64,000 bases of DNA. Origin: Leptasterias polaris. Lineage: Eukaryota > Echinodermata > Asteroidea > Forcipulatida > Asteriidae. Below, one piece after another: positions 1-12,600 of the stretch. The stretch lies in contig JAZGTN010000089.1 of assembly GCA_037783415.1 (NCBI GenBank), positions 4,526,001 through 4,590,000 on the forward strand, in the 5' to 3' direction. Numbering within the stretch: the first letter of the stretch is position 1; each line of letters opens with the position of its first letter. The translations under genes and the position numbers were made by a program. The notes under the pieces are model-generated. The model did no database searches. It saw only the letters and a list, made by a program, of their open reading frames with translations, and was not told the origin of the DNA.

Positions 1-29
1 ACTCAGTGATGATCGTGGCACTTCAACAT

Positions 30-285
30 TATTACCCCTGGTCACTGGGCCATTTATTTCATTCCTTATATCTCAGCTCCCTTGGGAGTATACAGCCTGT
101 TCTGCCAAATATGTAGCGCACCAAGCTAAATCAATCACAAGAACCATCTCTGCCCTCACAGGTACCCATTTACCCCTGGGTGATGAGAAGCAATTATAGT
201 TAAGTGTCTTGCTCAAGGACACAATTGTTAGAACCAGGATTCGAACCCACACCCTGAGGACTTAACCACCAGAACTTGTGTCTGA
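30..285 (-). mobile_element. tRNA-derived SINE, family A (minus strand)
   Basis: The reverse complement reads a tRNA-like head with GGTTCGAATCC box B, then TGTCCTTGAGCAAGACACTT, a GGGTAAATGGGTACC segment and a tail with GTATACTCCCAAGGGAGCTG. The same order of segments is seen at 46410, 50893 and, interrupted, at 54131-55800. It lies in the CEP350 intron at the left window edge. Confidence 0.75.
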
Positions 286-508
286 GGCACAAAACTGTTT
301 GGCCATACATGCTGAATTACAGAAAGTAAAATAGATATTATAATGTCCTTTTACATATCATTTCAAAATCTTGTAAAATGGTAAAAGTTGTTACAATTTA
401 AAAATTAATGGCATTGTTTCTGTGATTAAGAAATGTGTTACTATTGATACCTTTGTTTTCACCACATTTTTTAGTAAACAAAATTCATGAATTCTTTTGG
501 TGCCACAG

Positions 509-673
509 GTTGTGAGGCAGAGAGCTGTTGAGACAGCGTCTGATGCCGAGAGAGTCTTGGCTCAGGCTCGCAGAGAGGCGTCCGATGCCAGGAGTGACAC
601 CACTCGTCGTCTGATCGAGTCACAGGCTGAGGCGGCAAAAGTGACTGCAGAGGCCGCTAAGCAGATGGCTGAA
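509..673 (+). CDS. CEP350: CEP350 exon (first in window)
   Basis: Exon between a CAG acceptor at 506-508 and a GTAAGTA donor at 674. It is 55 codons, phase 0 at both ends, and encodes an Ala/Glu/Arg-rich helical segment starting VVRQRAVETASDAE. The upstream ATG at 497 is in the intron and is not a start. Confidence 0.75.
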
Positions 674-3600
674 GTAAGTAGACAATCTAGTCTCCAGCAG
701 ACAAGTCGAAACGTTGAGATCAATTAACAACAGCTGAGGGCAAACTTCCAAAAATTTGGTCCAGAATGCCCGACAGTTTTGAAAAATCCTTGGAAGAACC
801 CTAGCCTGAATGCAACTTTTCAGCTGATTTGCTCGTTTCTGGCTTCTCAGCTGTGCCAATGGAAATTGAAAAAACTCAGTAATTTTCCTCTTTTTTTGAC
901 CAACAATAGATTCATATGCCTCACAGAGGTCGAAACAAGCTTATTGAGGAAACTGGTGCCCTGTACTTACACAGCTGCATGTCTCCATTGTTTCACTGTG
1001 ATTTTGCACCCATGCAGGCAATGAGACAAAAATCGGCAGCTTGTTTGGTCACCAATGACTATCAAAGAACCACCCCTGTTTTAAAACTAAACTGGGACTA
1101 ACTACTCCTAGCTCAATCTACTATGTTTTATCAAATCCACTATCGCTTGGTCAACATCCCAATGCCATCAGTTATTAATCCATCGACATACCTCACTAGG
1201 AAGGACCACCAGCTTAAAAACACCACACCTGATGCATCCTTTGACTCATACAAGTTCTCATTATCTACCTATGCTCAGTGAGGTTATGGAACCAGCTACC
1301 CTAATCAGCAGTGTTTGCTAAATCTGTTGGTACTTTCCAGAAGCTAGCCCTAGTCGCTCTGGACGTTTTACAGCTTAGTGCTGGCTCCAGGCTCCTGTAC
1401 ATTTCTATGCTTTGCACCTTTACTAATTAGTTTATTATTACTTGCACAAATGACCAGTGACGTCACAGTATAGTTTCATTCGAGAACTGGTATATATGCA
1501 TTATTCTACTCAAAGAAACTAATCAAGACTAAGCACTTGCACAAATGACCAGACGTCACGTGATGCACCATCCCAGTATAGTTTCCTTTGAGGACTGGTA
1601 TATATGCATTACTCTACTAAAAGACTCTAATCAAGACTAAGCACTTGCACAAATGACCAGACGTCACATGAAGCACCATCCCAGTATAGTTTCCTTTGAG
1701 AACTGCTTTAGTCTCTACTCAAGTCTCAAGATGTCATCAATGCTTTAAGTCCAGTTTCTCCTCATCTTCATTTTTCTTTTCATCTCTCAAGCCGAACAGC
1801 AACCAAGGGAAAGAGCTGGTTGGTTTATCTGATGAATTAATGACTTTTAATTTTTTTTATTTTTTATTTTTCGATGTAGGCTCAGAGGACGCCAGCCCAG
1901 CCGCCAATGCCAAGCATCGATCCCAGCAAGCTGGCCACTGACACAGCGACAGCAGCAACATCGGCAGCAGTGACTGCTGCACTTGAGCAGCAGCGACTGC
2001 ACCAGATTGAGTTTCTCAAAGAGATGAAAGGTGCCCTCGCTCCTCTTCCTGCCGCTGTCCACACAAGGTAAGGACACAAGTTCTGATAGAAAAGCGTTTA
2101 GTTTCAATCATATCAAAAATTGAATTAAAGATTTTGGTGATGGGGGAAGACAATAACTATTCCCTTTCCTGTAAAGTCATTTTGCTTCTTTGAAGAAAAA
2201 TGAAAAGTTAAACATCAAATTTAATATTTTAATGATATAAACAGAGATGTCAACATTTACGATTTAGGCGTAATTTGTACGATTTATTTATCAAATTACG
2301 ACAATACGATCATCGCCTCGTTCTTTACGATTTTATAAATATCTAGTAATAAAACATTTAATGTACGTCTTGTGTCTTGAATCCTATTTATTTTCATAGC
2401 GCGTATCACTAAAATGTATTCGGTATCTGACTTTTTGTGCGAATTGTAGCGCATGAAACAGCGCATACGTAGGCCCTTTTCGAAACGACCGGTGAAAACA
2501 ACGCGCCCACGGTAGAAGAGCCTAATTGGGCGTAATAAGTATTAGGCTGGTGTCCTTGATTTACACGTAGACAATGTGTGTTAGAAGACTGGCAACCAGC
2601 CATGGTCAGTTGCTAACCAAATTGCCCCAGGTATACTGATGTTGATATTGGGGCGTTTGAGAAAACCGTGTGTAGTCTTGCTCGTCGTACTACGGTTGAT
2701 AAAATCATGTTTATTACGGTGCTCGTTGTTTACGCGTGTCAGGTAAAACCAATATAATAATACAATAGTTTGATTAGTTTTTCGCTTGTTGGAGTACAAC
2801 GATGGATTCATTACAACATGATTTTATAGAGGATTACAACTTCGTAGTGAAATCTGCTCGCGGTCGCTGTGACTTGACATCAACATTGCACACGGCGCGC
2901 CGGAGCATACGACATCGTCAAAAAGCACAGAACATGTATGATACTGATCTCTGTTAAATGCTATATATATTGCCTGAGGGCAAATTACTCTTTTTGAATT
3001 TGAAATGTTGGCATCTCTGTATAAATAAACACTTTGTAACTTTTGTTTTCTGATAAATTGTTTGTGGTGTCTCAGTTTATCAATTCTTAATTTTTTTTAT
3101 AATTGCCTTTTTCCCCCCAAAAATCTTTAAATTCAAATTATTTGTTTTTCCTTCTATTTGTTAAGGTCACTTGGTGTTGGTGAGAACTTGACTCATCCAA
3201 GTCGTCAGTCCAGTCAGTTGAGTTATACCAGCAGCAGTAGATCAGACACACCTCATTCTCCCAAACAAGAATATACCGATGACTTCACTGACAGTGCCAA
3301 GTCTGTACGGTCATCACATTCTATAAGCTCAGGTACCATCCCTGAGGCCAGCTCTCTCTCCGTGTTGGATCAATCGCGATCTGGGAAATCCGTCAAGTCT
3401 CCAACCAACACGGATGTCATACAGACAGCAAGTAGTCTCTCTGTTGGCCAAGACAACTCTAGCATGTCGATTAAAACGGATTCGGCCCTGTCCCCGGTGA
3501 AGTCTGAGTACTCGCCAAGCATCGGGAACTCCTCTATCCACACTGCGTCCAACATCAGTGGAGGGAGCACAGTCAGGAGCCCAAGTATCTCCGAGGATAT

Positions 3601-6600
3601 CCCCGATAACAAGCAGTCAAGCTATAGTAGTTACTCCAGCGACACTAGGAGCAAGACTTCATCCAGTGGTACCACTCCATCCTCAAGTACCCCCATCAGG
3701 CCAAAAGAAGATAGGTCCAAAATGATGACCACCTATGATGTCCGGCAACCCCAAGTCGGGAACTTCACTCTAGGCATGGACGATTCCTTCATGCGCCTCT
3801 CGGCCGAGATGCTGAAACAGCAGCTGCGGGACGAGGAGGTCCGTTCCCAGCAACAGGGGGCGCTGTTTAAACTGCGGGAGAAGACCCTCCTGGAGAAGGC
3901 CAAGGTGGAGTTGGAGTGGTTGGAGCATGAGAAACGACGACACAAGGAGAAAGGGGATTCTGAAGCCTTGCAGAGTGCCCGCAAGAGACAGCAAGCCCTG
4001 GTGTCCAAAGTTCAACAAGAACAGGTAAGAATCGTGCAGCGATGAAACTGCAGTCAAATTATAGGGGCACAATGGCAATGGGGTGCACCATTTCTTCTCA
4101 GGGAGCACTTTTGATCAATTAAAACTGTAGTTTCCATATATGCATTTTTCTTAAGCACGCCCCCTTTTCAGTGCTCTTGTTGTGCAATTTTGCTATTTTT
4201 CATAAAATAATCGGACGTAGAGTTAAAAACAAAAACATTGTCTGTGTGTAAACAGAGAAATAGATTTGAAGTTTTTAAATTTCCTTCAAAAAGCTTGTAA
4301 AATGTAAAATGTTATTTCTGGTAATTATTAACATCAAAAGTGCAGATTTCAAATGGGTTGGGGGGGGGTTCACCCAGTAGGCTCAGACATCAATTGGGGG
4401 GAGGGGGGATGTGACCCTGCTTAGTTACCTCGCTTGGATCATGTCCATGTGACCCTCAAAAATACCCCCTCCCCCCCAAAAAAAACCCAAAACAAACAAA
4501 TGGGGACTTAAACTTTTATATAAATTTAAGTAAAAACATGTAAGATTTTAAAGATTCCTCCAAAATTGAGGCATCCAAAACTGGCATATTATTATGCTCC
4601 AATGTACAGTTTCAGGTGTTTTGAGAACGATCCTCTTGAGATGACTCAAATAGTTTTGACATTTAATGATGATTATTATTTGTTTATTCTCTTTTTTTAA
4701 AGGCTGAAATGCGACGTCTGCGTGCAGCTCAGAAGGCAGCGAGCCATGATCGTCAGCTGCTCCTCTTCCAACAGCAGGAGATCCTTCGCATGCGCAAGGC
4801 CACCGAGGCCGTGAAAGACCACATGAAGGACTTCTCTAACATCTCCATCACCTCGTCAATAGGGGGCGCTCTCAGCGAAGACCATCCGAGCAACGCATCA
4901 ACGGCTGCATCCCCGGACCTCCCAGAGGTCTTGTCTGATTCTAACATCTCGATTGAGAGTCCAGGAGACAGGAAAGGAACAGGACTAAGGAAAGAACTTC
5001 ATGGGACTGGGCTGAATGATGAGAAGGATGGTGGGGCCAAGGGTAGCTTGACACCAGCCGAGAAGCAAGCTCAGGTCATGCAGAAGCTGAAGAAACTTCA
5101 GCAGCCACTCAGCATGAAGTAAGTTCAAATCAGTTGACTTTATTCAGCCCTGTTCACACTGTATCTCTTATCCCTGTGGAATACAGCCCTGGGGAGGCCC
5201 AAAGAGAGTTTTTTTTACCCCATGGTTACCCCGGCGCATTTTCACACTGTCCCCGGCCTAGGTCCCTATTCCACATGGTTCTGGTTGCACGTTTCAAGAA
5301 TACTCTGGGGTTTTACCGCTTACCCCTACTCCAGAGCAGGGGTGGCTATACCTGGGGTATGCCCATTTGCCTGGGTAGATCAGGGGTAAAGCGATCCAAG
5401 TGTGAAAGGGCCAGCCGTTATTCCCCGGGGTTACCCCCGAGGAATAGAATAGTGTGAAAAGGGCTTTTAGTCGTCGTTAATTAATTTCTTTCATTATTTA
5501 CATTCCATTAACATTTCAGAGGTCATGTGACTTCTAACACCACAGGTCTATCAGGGTATGGGATGTATCTGACCTTTGACCTTGGAGGTGTTTAATGCGC
5601 AATATTTAGATTCATTTATAGAGTTCATTTTTATTGACATCAAGTCGTTGCCCTTAAGCTTTTTTAAAACTTGTCCACCGGGCTTGTAAACTGTGCATTT
5701 TACTTTCCCGCAGGAAGTTTTAGTAACCCATATTTGAAACATGTAGTATTGTCATGACTGGATCTTTCTGATGTATTATTGGTAGCAATCAACAACCGGT
5801 TCAATAGTCAAATAAAGTTACAATCACACACTAGAAATAAGTAAAACATATCTGAAAAGGAAGAAGTATTAAGCATTTTTAAACGAGTGGGTTGTGCAGT
5901 TCTTTAGTAGCACGGGGCTAAGTTGGGAAGTTGTGTTTACTAGCCCACAGCAGTTTTTACTAGACGATGTATACCAGGCTAGTGTTAACCCATAAGGTCT
6001 GTCTACATTTTCAGTATTAACGTGATGAATTTTCTCACGAGTTGGACTATGATTCTTGAATTCATTCATCTTTGAAATATAGTGTGAAGTTTGACCTTTC
6101 ACAAGTTCCAAAGTTTAAGCAAGCCACCATTTACTCTATTCATACTTTGTTGGGATGACTTATTTTCTGCATGGCCCTGAGATCTGAGTGATTTGAATTG
6201 TATGAGAGAAAAAAATCTCTACAAGTGGGCAACAAAATGTTTTGTGAATACTCTTTTGGAAAGATACTTACATATTGTTTTTTATATTTGTATATCTCGG
6301 TGATGCATTATAAACTCTTTATTTGTAGCAATTCAATAGCAAAGCTCATTTTATTTTTGATTGGGCCCCACGTGTAGTGCTTTACTGATAATATCACGGT
6401 TTGTAAATGATACGCGCGTCTACGTCTAAAAAGTTAATTTAACATGTCAATGTAATATGAGTTAAAGATTGGTCATGGTCCATGACTCCTCATTATAATA
6501 TGCCTTGTGGTTATTGTGCAGGTACCTGACCAAGCGTGAACAGCAGCTGACGAAGCGAAGACGGAACGCGGAGGAGCTTCTGGCCTGGCAGAGACGGCTG

Positions 6601-9600
6601 GATGAAGAAGAGTCACAAATCCTCAACATGGAGCGAGAGGCAATGCGGAGACTGGACAACACAAAGCCCCGTCCACCGATGAAGGCTCTCCCTCCTGCTA
6701 CACCGCGTGACTCCGCCCACGAATCATCCCCACGCCTCTTATCCGATGACATCTCAGAAGGGTCAATATCAGTGACTCCGAGTAGAAAGGATGGGGTGAG
6801 GGATGGGGAGGGGCAGAGGAGAGAGAGTGGGGAGTCCATCACGGAGGATATCAGTCACAGCAGTAGTGTAGCAGAAGACATCGTATCAGAAACATCCAAG
6901 AAAATGAGGTCAGTTTAGTATCTGATTTTGTCAGTCAAGTTGTGTCCTCATGACATTCTCAAAGCATAAATTTTAATATGGTTTACAAATTATGATAATA
7001 ATATAAAGTCCGCAGCCTTCTGCTGGAAAGGTCTGGTGTGAAAACCAGTGAACCCATGAAAGCTTAAATGCTGTGAAAATTAAGCAACATGCACAAGAAT
7101 TAGAAGTGATGAGTTTAACATGTGCTTGAATGACATGCACTTCCTTTGTCCAACGAACTGATCATTAGCTTTATTATGTACTTAAAATATGGTCATCAGA
7201 TGCATTTCATTGGAGAATTTTCCAAATGCACTTTTTTTTTTCTCCAGTTGAACGTTTGTTAAAGGCACTGAACACGTTTTGTAATTGTCAAAGACCAGTA
7301 TTCTCACTTGGTGTATCCCAACATATGCATAAAATAACAAGCCTGTGAAAATTTGGGCTCAATTGGTCATTGAAGTTGCAAGAAAATGATGAAAGAAAAA
7401 ACACCCTTGTTGTACAAATTAGTGTGCTTTCAGATAGGAATAAAAGGCTTCTGGCCAGAAGTCTTATTATTTTCGTGAAAAATTACCTCTTTCTCAAAAA
7501 CTACGTTACTTCAGAGGGAGTCGTTTCTCACAATGTTTTATACTATCAACAGCTCTCCGTTGCTCGGAACCAAGTAAGTTTTTATGTTAATATATATTTT
7601 GAGTAATTACCAAACGTGTACAGTGCCTTTAAGACAACACAACTTTTATATAACATGAACATTTTCACTCAGTGGTGAAGTTTTGACTGGCCCGCTGGGC
7701 TACTTGAGAAGTAAGAAGCAAAGTTGACTAGCCCTCAGCAGTCTGGACTTGTGTTGGCTATTGACTATTGACTAAATCGACCATTGGTGCTTAAGTATTC
7801 AGCCATGCAATGGTTTAGCTAATTTCATCTGGTTTTTTGTCTTCATTGTAGTGCCAAAGAACCCTTTAAAACACTGTGTAAGGTTTTGTGTTACAGGCAA
7901 GGTTTTTTTAACAGTTTGCATGTTTAATTATTGTTAGCATTATTAGTATTTTTAAAATAGCAATTAATTGATACCATCCAGTAAAGACTGTGCAAGTCTC
8001 CCGCATATTCAAACTTCCGGGACCAAGTCGGTCCCAACCATATTGAGTTTTACGTGGGCATGATTCTATTTCTTCAAATACTTCAGTTTAACGTAGTTTA
8101 TGGCTACAAAAAGTTTATTACATTGTTAAAAAGGTAAAATTTGGTAAAATTTACCTATGAAATAATATGAATATACATAAAATAAGTTTAACAAATCATC
8201 AAAGAAAACCTGAGAATATGATTTGCAAACAATGAAGGAGTTTTCCCAACTGTTATCATTAAACCTTTGTCACGGTCGCACAAATTCGAGCATGATTGGC
8301 GGATGGGGTTTCTCAGAAAACAATTTAAGCATCCCTGCCCCAAGTTTTAATTTGTTGCAATGTTAATTTTAACAATTTTTTTGTGTAATATAACAATTTG
8401 AAATTGTATTTATAAGAAATTGCTGCGGGTATCTTTATTTGCAAGAATTTTGTATAAATATTGCCCCCTGGTCACTGCCTGGCTGCCCCTTAAAATGTTC
8501 CAATAGAAATTTACAATTTCCTTATAGAGGTGCCCAAGGAAAAAATGCATTGTTGCCCTTGTCCTTTCAAAAAACAAAGCATCAGGCCAGTCTTTGTTCA
8601 AGTTCATTTCTCGTGAGACTTGCACAGTCTATTGCTGAGATTAAACAACGGAAATGTGCGCATTCTGTTGTGCAAAGTACCAGTGTACAGTCATTAACTG
8701 AAAGTTGACCAAACCACTGTTTGCTGCCCTCTGTAGCTCTTCCCGGATACCCACTGCAAGTCACACATCCAGTGACGACACGTTGACCCACACCAAGTCT
8801 ATTCCCGAGGATTACACAAGCGATTCCTTCGATACAGCTGACCACACCCTCACCCCAACCAAGTCTATTCTCGGCCCTCAGCGCTCCTCCTCCTCCACGC
8901 TGGAGTCATTCCGGGCACCCCTGTCCCCACACCGTAGGATCATGGAGTCTGAGAGTGGGTCGGAGTCGGAGAAGTCATTCTCCCAGACTGTGTCTGGTAA
9001 GTTGTTTTATTTTATTTGTTGATAAGGAGTTACCCATAACAGGGGTCAAAGTTAAAATATAGTGCTGACTAGCCGGCAGGAACAGAAGAAAAAAAGTTAG
9101 TGGCCTTCAACAAATTTGATGGCCCAATACAATTTTTTCAATTTAAAACTGATCGGCATTTATCATTCTAGTAAGTGATGTATCTGTCCTCAGTTGGTCG
9201 ATCTGTCTTTGATAGTTCGAAACTGACCATGCAATTACGGTGTTCTGACAGAGTGTGAGGATGTCCTTGCTTTGGTTTTGTGTACAAAACTAACAGGGAT
9301 GCGGCAAAAAACACCAATGCTGGTAGAACAAAGAAGTCCTCGTTTTATGGAGTCAACAAATGTGTGCTCATATTCTGTACCTTTTGGGGAACAATGAAAA
9401 GAAAGAAAAAAGGGGGGAAATAAAAAGGGCTCCATAGGGAAATTCTTAAGACTGGGGTGCTCCATAAGAAATTCTGTGTGAAGATGTTAAGTACAGGGAC
9501 AAAAGAAAGAAAAGATGTCTCCACACAAATGCATATTTGAGAATGCTTGTGTGAGTTTATGTGAAGTTATAATGTGTAAGTGCTGAAAGTAAGACATCGT

Positions 9601-12600
9601 GGGCAATTGTGTTCTGTTTTTACTGACACTCTAAATGTATCCAATTGATTTTCTTTGGACAGAAATTGCATCAGATCAGAGTGATGTTGAGGGCCGCGTA
9701 AAGGCTCTGGAGGTAGAACTTCGGAAACGTAAAATGGAGGCAGAGAAGCTAAGGCGTCAGCAAAAACGAATGCAGCGGGAGAAATTCAAGGCACAGGAAG
9801 CTAGTCTCAAGAAGCAGTTAGAGGTACAGGAAAAATGCAATTTATTTGTCACTAATTATATTTTCTGAATATATATATTTAACTGTCTGCTGAATCTAAA
9901 ATAGTAATAAGTGACATCCTACAGAAATCAGTCGCACTGATAAAGGAGAACATCATTCTCCACTCAATTGCTTAGGTGCATTGAAGCTGAAGGTGTCTAC
10001 AGTAAGAACATGTCTTTCTCTTGAGTTTATGGTATAACAACAATGATGTGACTGTAAATGGATTGAACTTGAACTTTTCTTTTCTGGTACACCCTTAGAA
10101 ATTTTTATATTAGAGAAGTGATCAAAAGACAAATTTGAAAAAGTCCCCCAAAGTTTATGAGAAACAAAATGCTATAGATCATGAAATATTCTATTGAAAA
10201 ATGTCTTATGAGTTCCACGTATTTGTTGTTGGGTTATTTTGTAGTCGTACGACAAGCTGATTGAGAAAACGAAGGCAGAATTAAAGACAGAATCAGACTC
10301 AGCCACTAAGAAGACCTCCGTCACAGTCAAGCCCCAGATCAAACAGTTACGAGTCTCCGAATCCCAGCGACTCAAGGATAGATCTCACGCTCGGTCTCTA
10401 CGCCAGCGCACCGCCTCGGACAGCAGTAGGGAGGGAGGGGCTGAGCTTGGGTCCATGAGGAAGAAGCGATCAGTGTCGGAGGGTAGTGTCTCAAGTCGGT
10501 CTAGCATGGATGACGAGGCCGGATCAGGGAGAGATCCGTCTTATTCTTCATTCAGCTCGGTGTTCACTCCTCCAACGACACCTCGACTTGCTGAAGGTGG
10601 GTTTAAATTGTTATTTCAGTTACTGTAAATTATAAGATCACAGAGCTACTAACTCTGCAGAAAGTTCCCTGAAAATAAACCAATCTTTCAATGATCTGAT
10701 GAACTGATTTGACAATCTTCCTGATTATGGAAACTTTTTCCCTTTAAAGTTTAATGTAATTCTAAATATCTCCCTGGTTGTAGGACAGAATCTTTCTGAT
10801 TGCAAGATGCAAATTTTGGCAGCTCTGGGATCAGTGATTGAATGAAAACAAGTTTATGAATGAAACCCTGTTCAAATTGACCCCTGTTTGGAAGGCTTTC
10901 TTTAAAGATTCTGGTCACCTACCATGCAGGAATGAGAAATTTCAGACTTTTCTTTGAATACATTATTTGTTATGTCAGCCTTGATCTACTTCTCTAGTGC
11001 TGATGAAACTCTGCCCAGAATCTCCCTAAAAACTATAATTAGGGATGTGATTTCTCCTTTTTTAAAACCGGAAATCCATTTCTTCTTATTATTATTTTGT
11101 TTTAATACCTGAGATCGAATTGATACAAAAATGAAGATAAAATGATACATAACACCCCAGATTGCAGAGTAGGGCTTTTAAAACCAATATTATTAGTGGG
11201 CTTCGTGCTGGCAAGTTTTTGAGCTCGCAAGCTTTCACGCTTTGCGCTCAGAGTTCAGGTTTTTTTTCAACAGCCTATCACATCCCTGTATAATTCGAGA
11301 GGTTATCAGAAGGTGGAATTGCAATCATTTCAACATTTCCTATTTCTAGTTTTAGACCATTTTGTAAGTAATGACTTCTCAACTCCTATTTTTTATTTAT
11401 TAATCTGTGATATTTATTTCCTCCAGCTACTACACCAGCTCCTCTTAAGACTTCAACGCCCACCACAAAGCCAGAGAGGAATAGCTTCATTCAACCTGAG
11501 GAGGCTAGTGATAAGAACAGCATTTCTGATGAGGACTCACAGAGGGCCATCATGGACAAGAAAAATGAAAGGGATGTCTCTCGCCATAGACAAGGACCTC
11601 AGCAGTCAGAAGACCAAGAGGGGCAGAGGGATTCCTCCGTGGTGTCGGACATTTCCGAGGATATTCCATCAGCGTATAGTTCTGCTTCTGCCACACCGGA
11701 TGAAGTGTCCCTGAAGGAGTCACCGAGGTTGAACTTGACCAGAGAACCCCAAGTCACTGATGAGTTGAAGGGTCAGGGCCCACTGGAGAGAGAACTGTCT
11801 GAAGCTTCCAGTGTCCCCGAGGAGGTTTTGTCGACAGCAAGTTCAGCATCTCTGGATTCAGTGCGGTCTACGCCGAGGCTGCTTGAACTCCACCAGCAAG
11901 ACAATAAAAGAACAGAACCTCCAAAGCCGGACCATGATGGAAGTCTCAACAGTTCTGGGAAAGGCTCCCCTCCTCGTCTTCCAGTTCATTCCATTGAGGA
12001 CCTCTCCCAGAGAAGTGAGCTGTCTTACTCGAGCTCAGTGAGAACTGTGTCTTCGCATCGATCCAGGACTCATAGCGAACAATCAGGAGTAAGTTACAGT
12101 GATGAATTTGTTGAGTCGTCTGTGTCAGTTGGAATGAAGAACAAGGAGAGCCTCTCAGACACTGATGATGACATCAGCGAGCAGTTATCAATAGCTAGTG
12201 AGCCTTCTGAAGTAAGTGTTACAAGTGTAGGGAAGCTGACCTTCAATTTAGCAGCTGAAAAGGGCCCAGATGAGAGAACGAGAGACACACCGGAAGTAGC
12301 TCCTGAAGTTACAATCTCTGAGAGAAAACTTGACAGAGAACTTGATGATAGTGTCAGTGAAGAAGATGAGAGGACTCCTGTTGCCTCTCCAAATGAAGAA
12401 CTCATGGAGATATCACAAGACTTTACTGGCTATGACATTGGAGACCGTGTGATTGTGAGCAGCAAGCAAAAGGGTACTCTTCTGTTCAAAGGGGTGACCC
12501 ACTTTGCCCCCGGGCCCTGGGGAGGTGTTGAATTGGATGAACCACAAGGAACAAATGACGGCTCCCTGGATGGACATGTTTACTTTCATTGTAAAGCAAG

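Noticed and set aside
5134..5457. 107-codon frame after CEP350 exon 4703-5118
   Set aside because: It lies wholly inside a MITE, beyond a clear GTAAGT donor.
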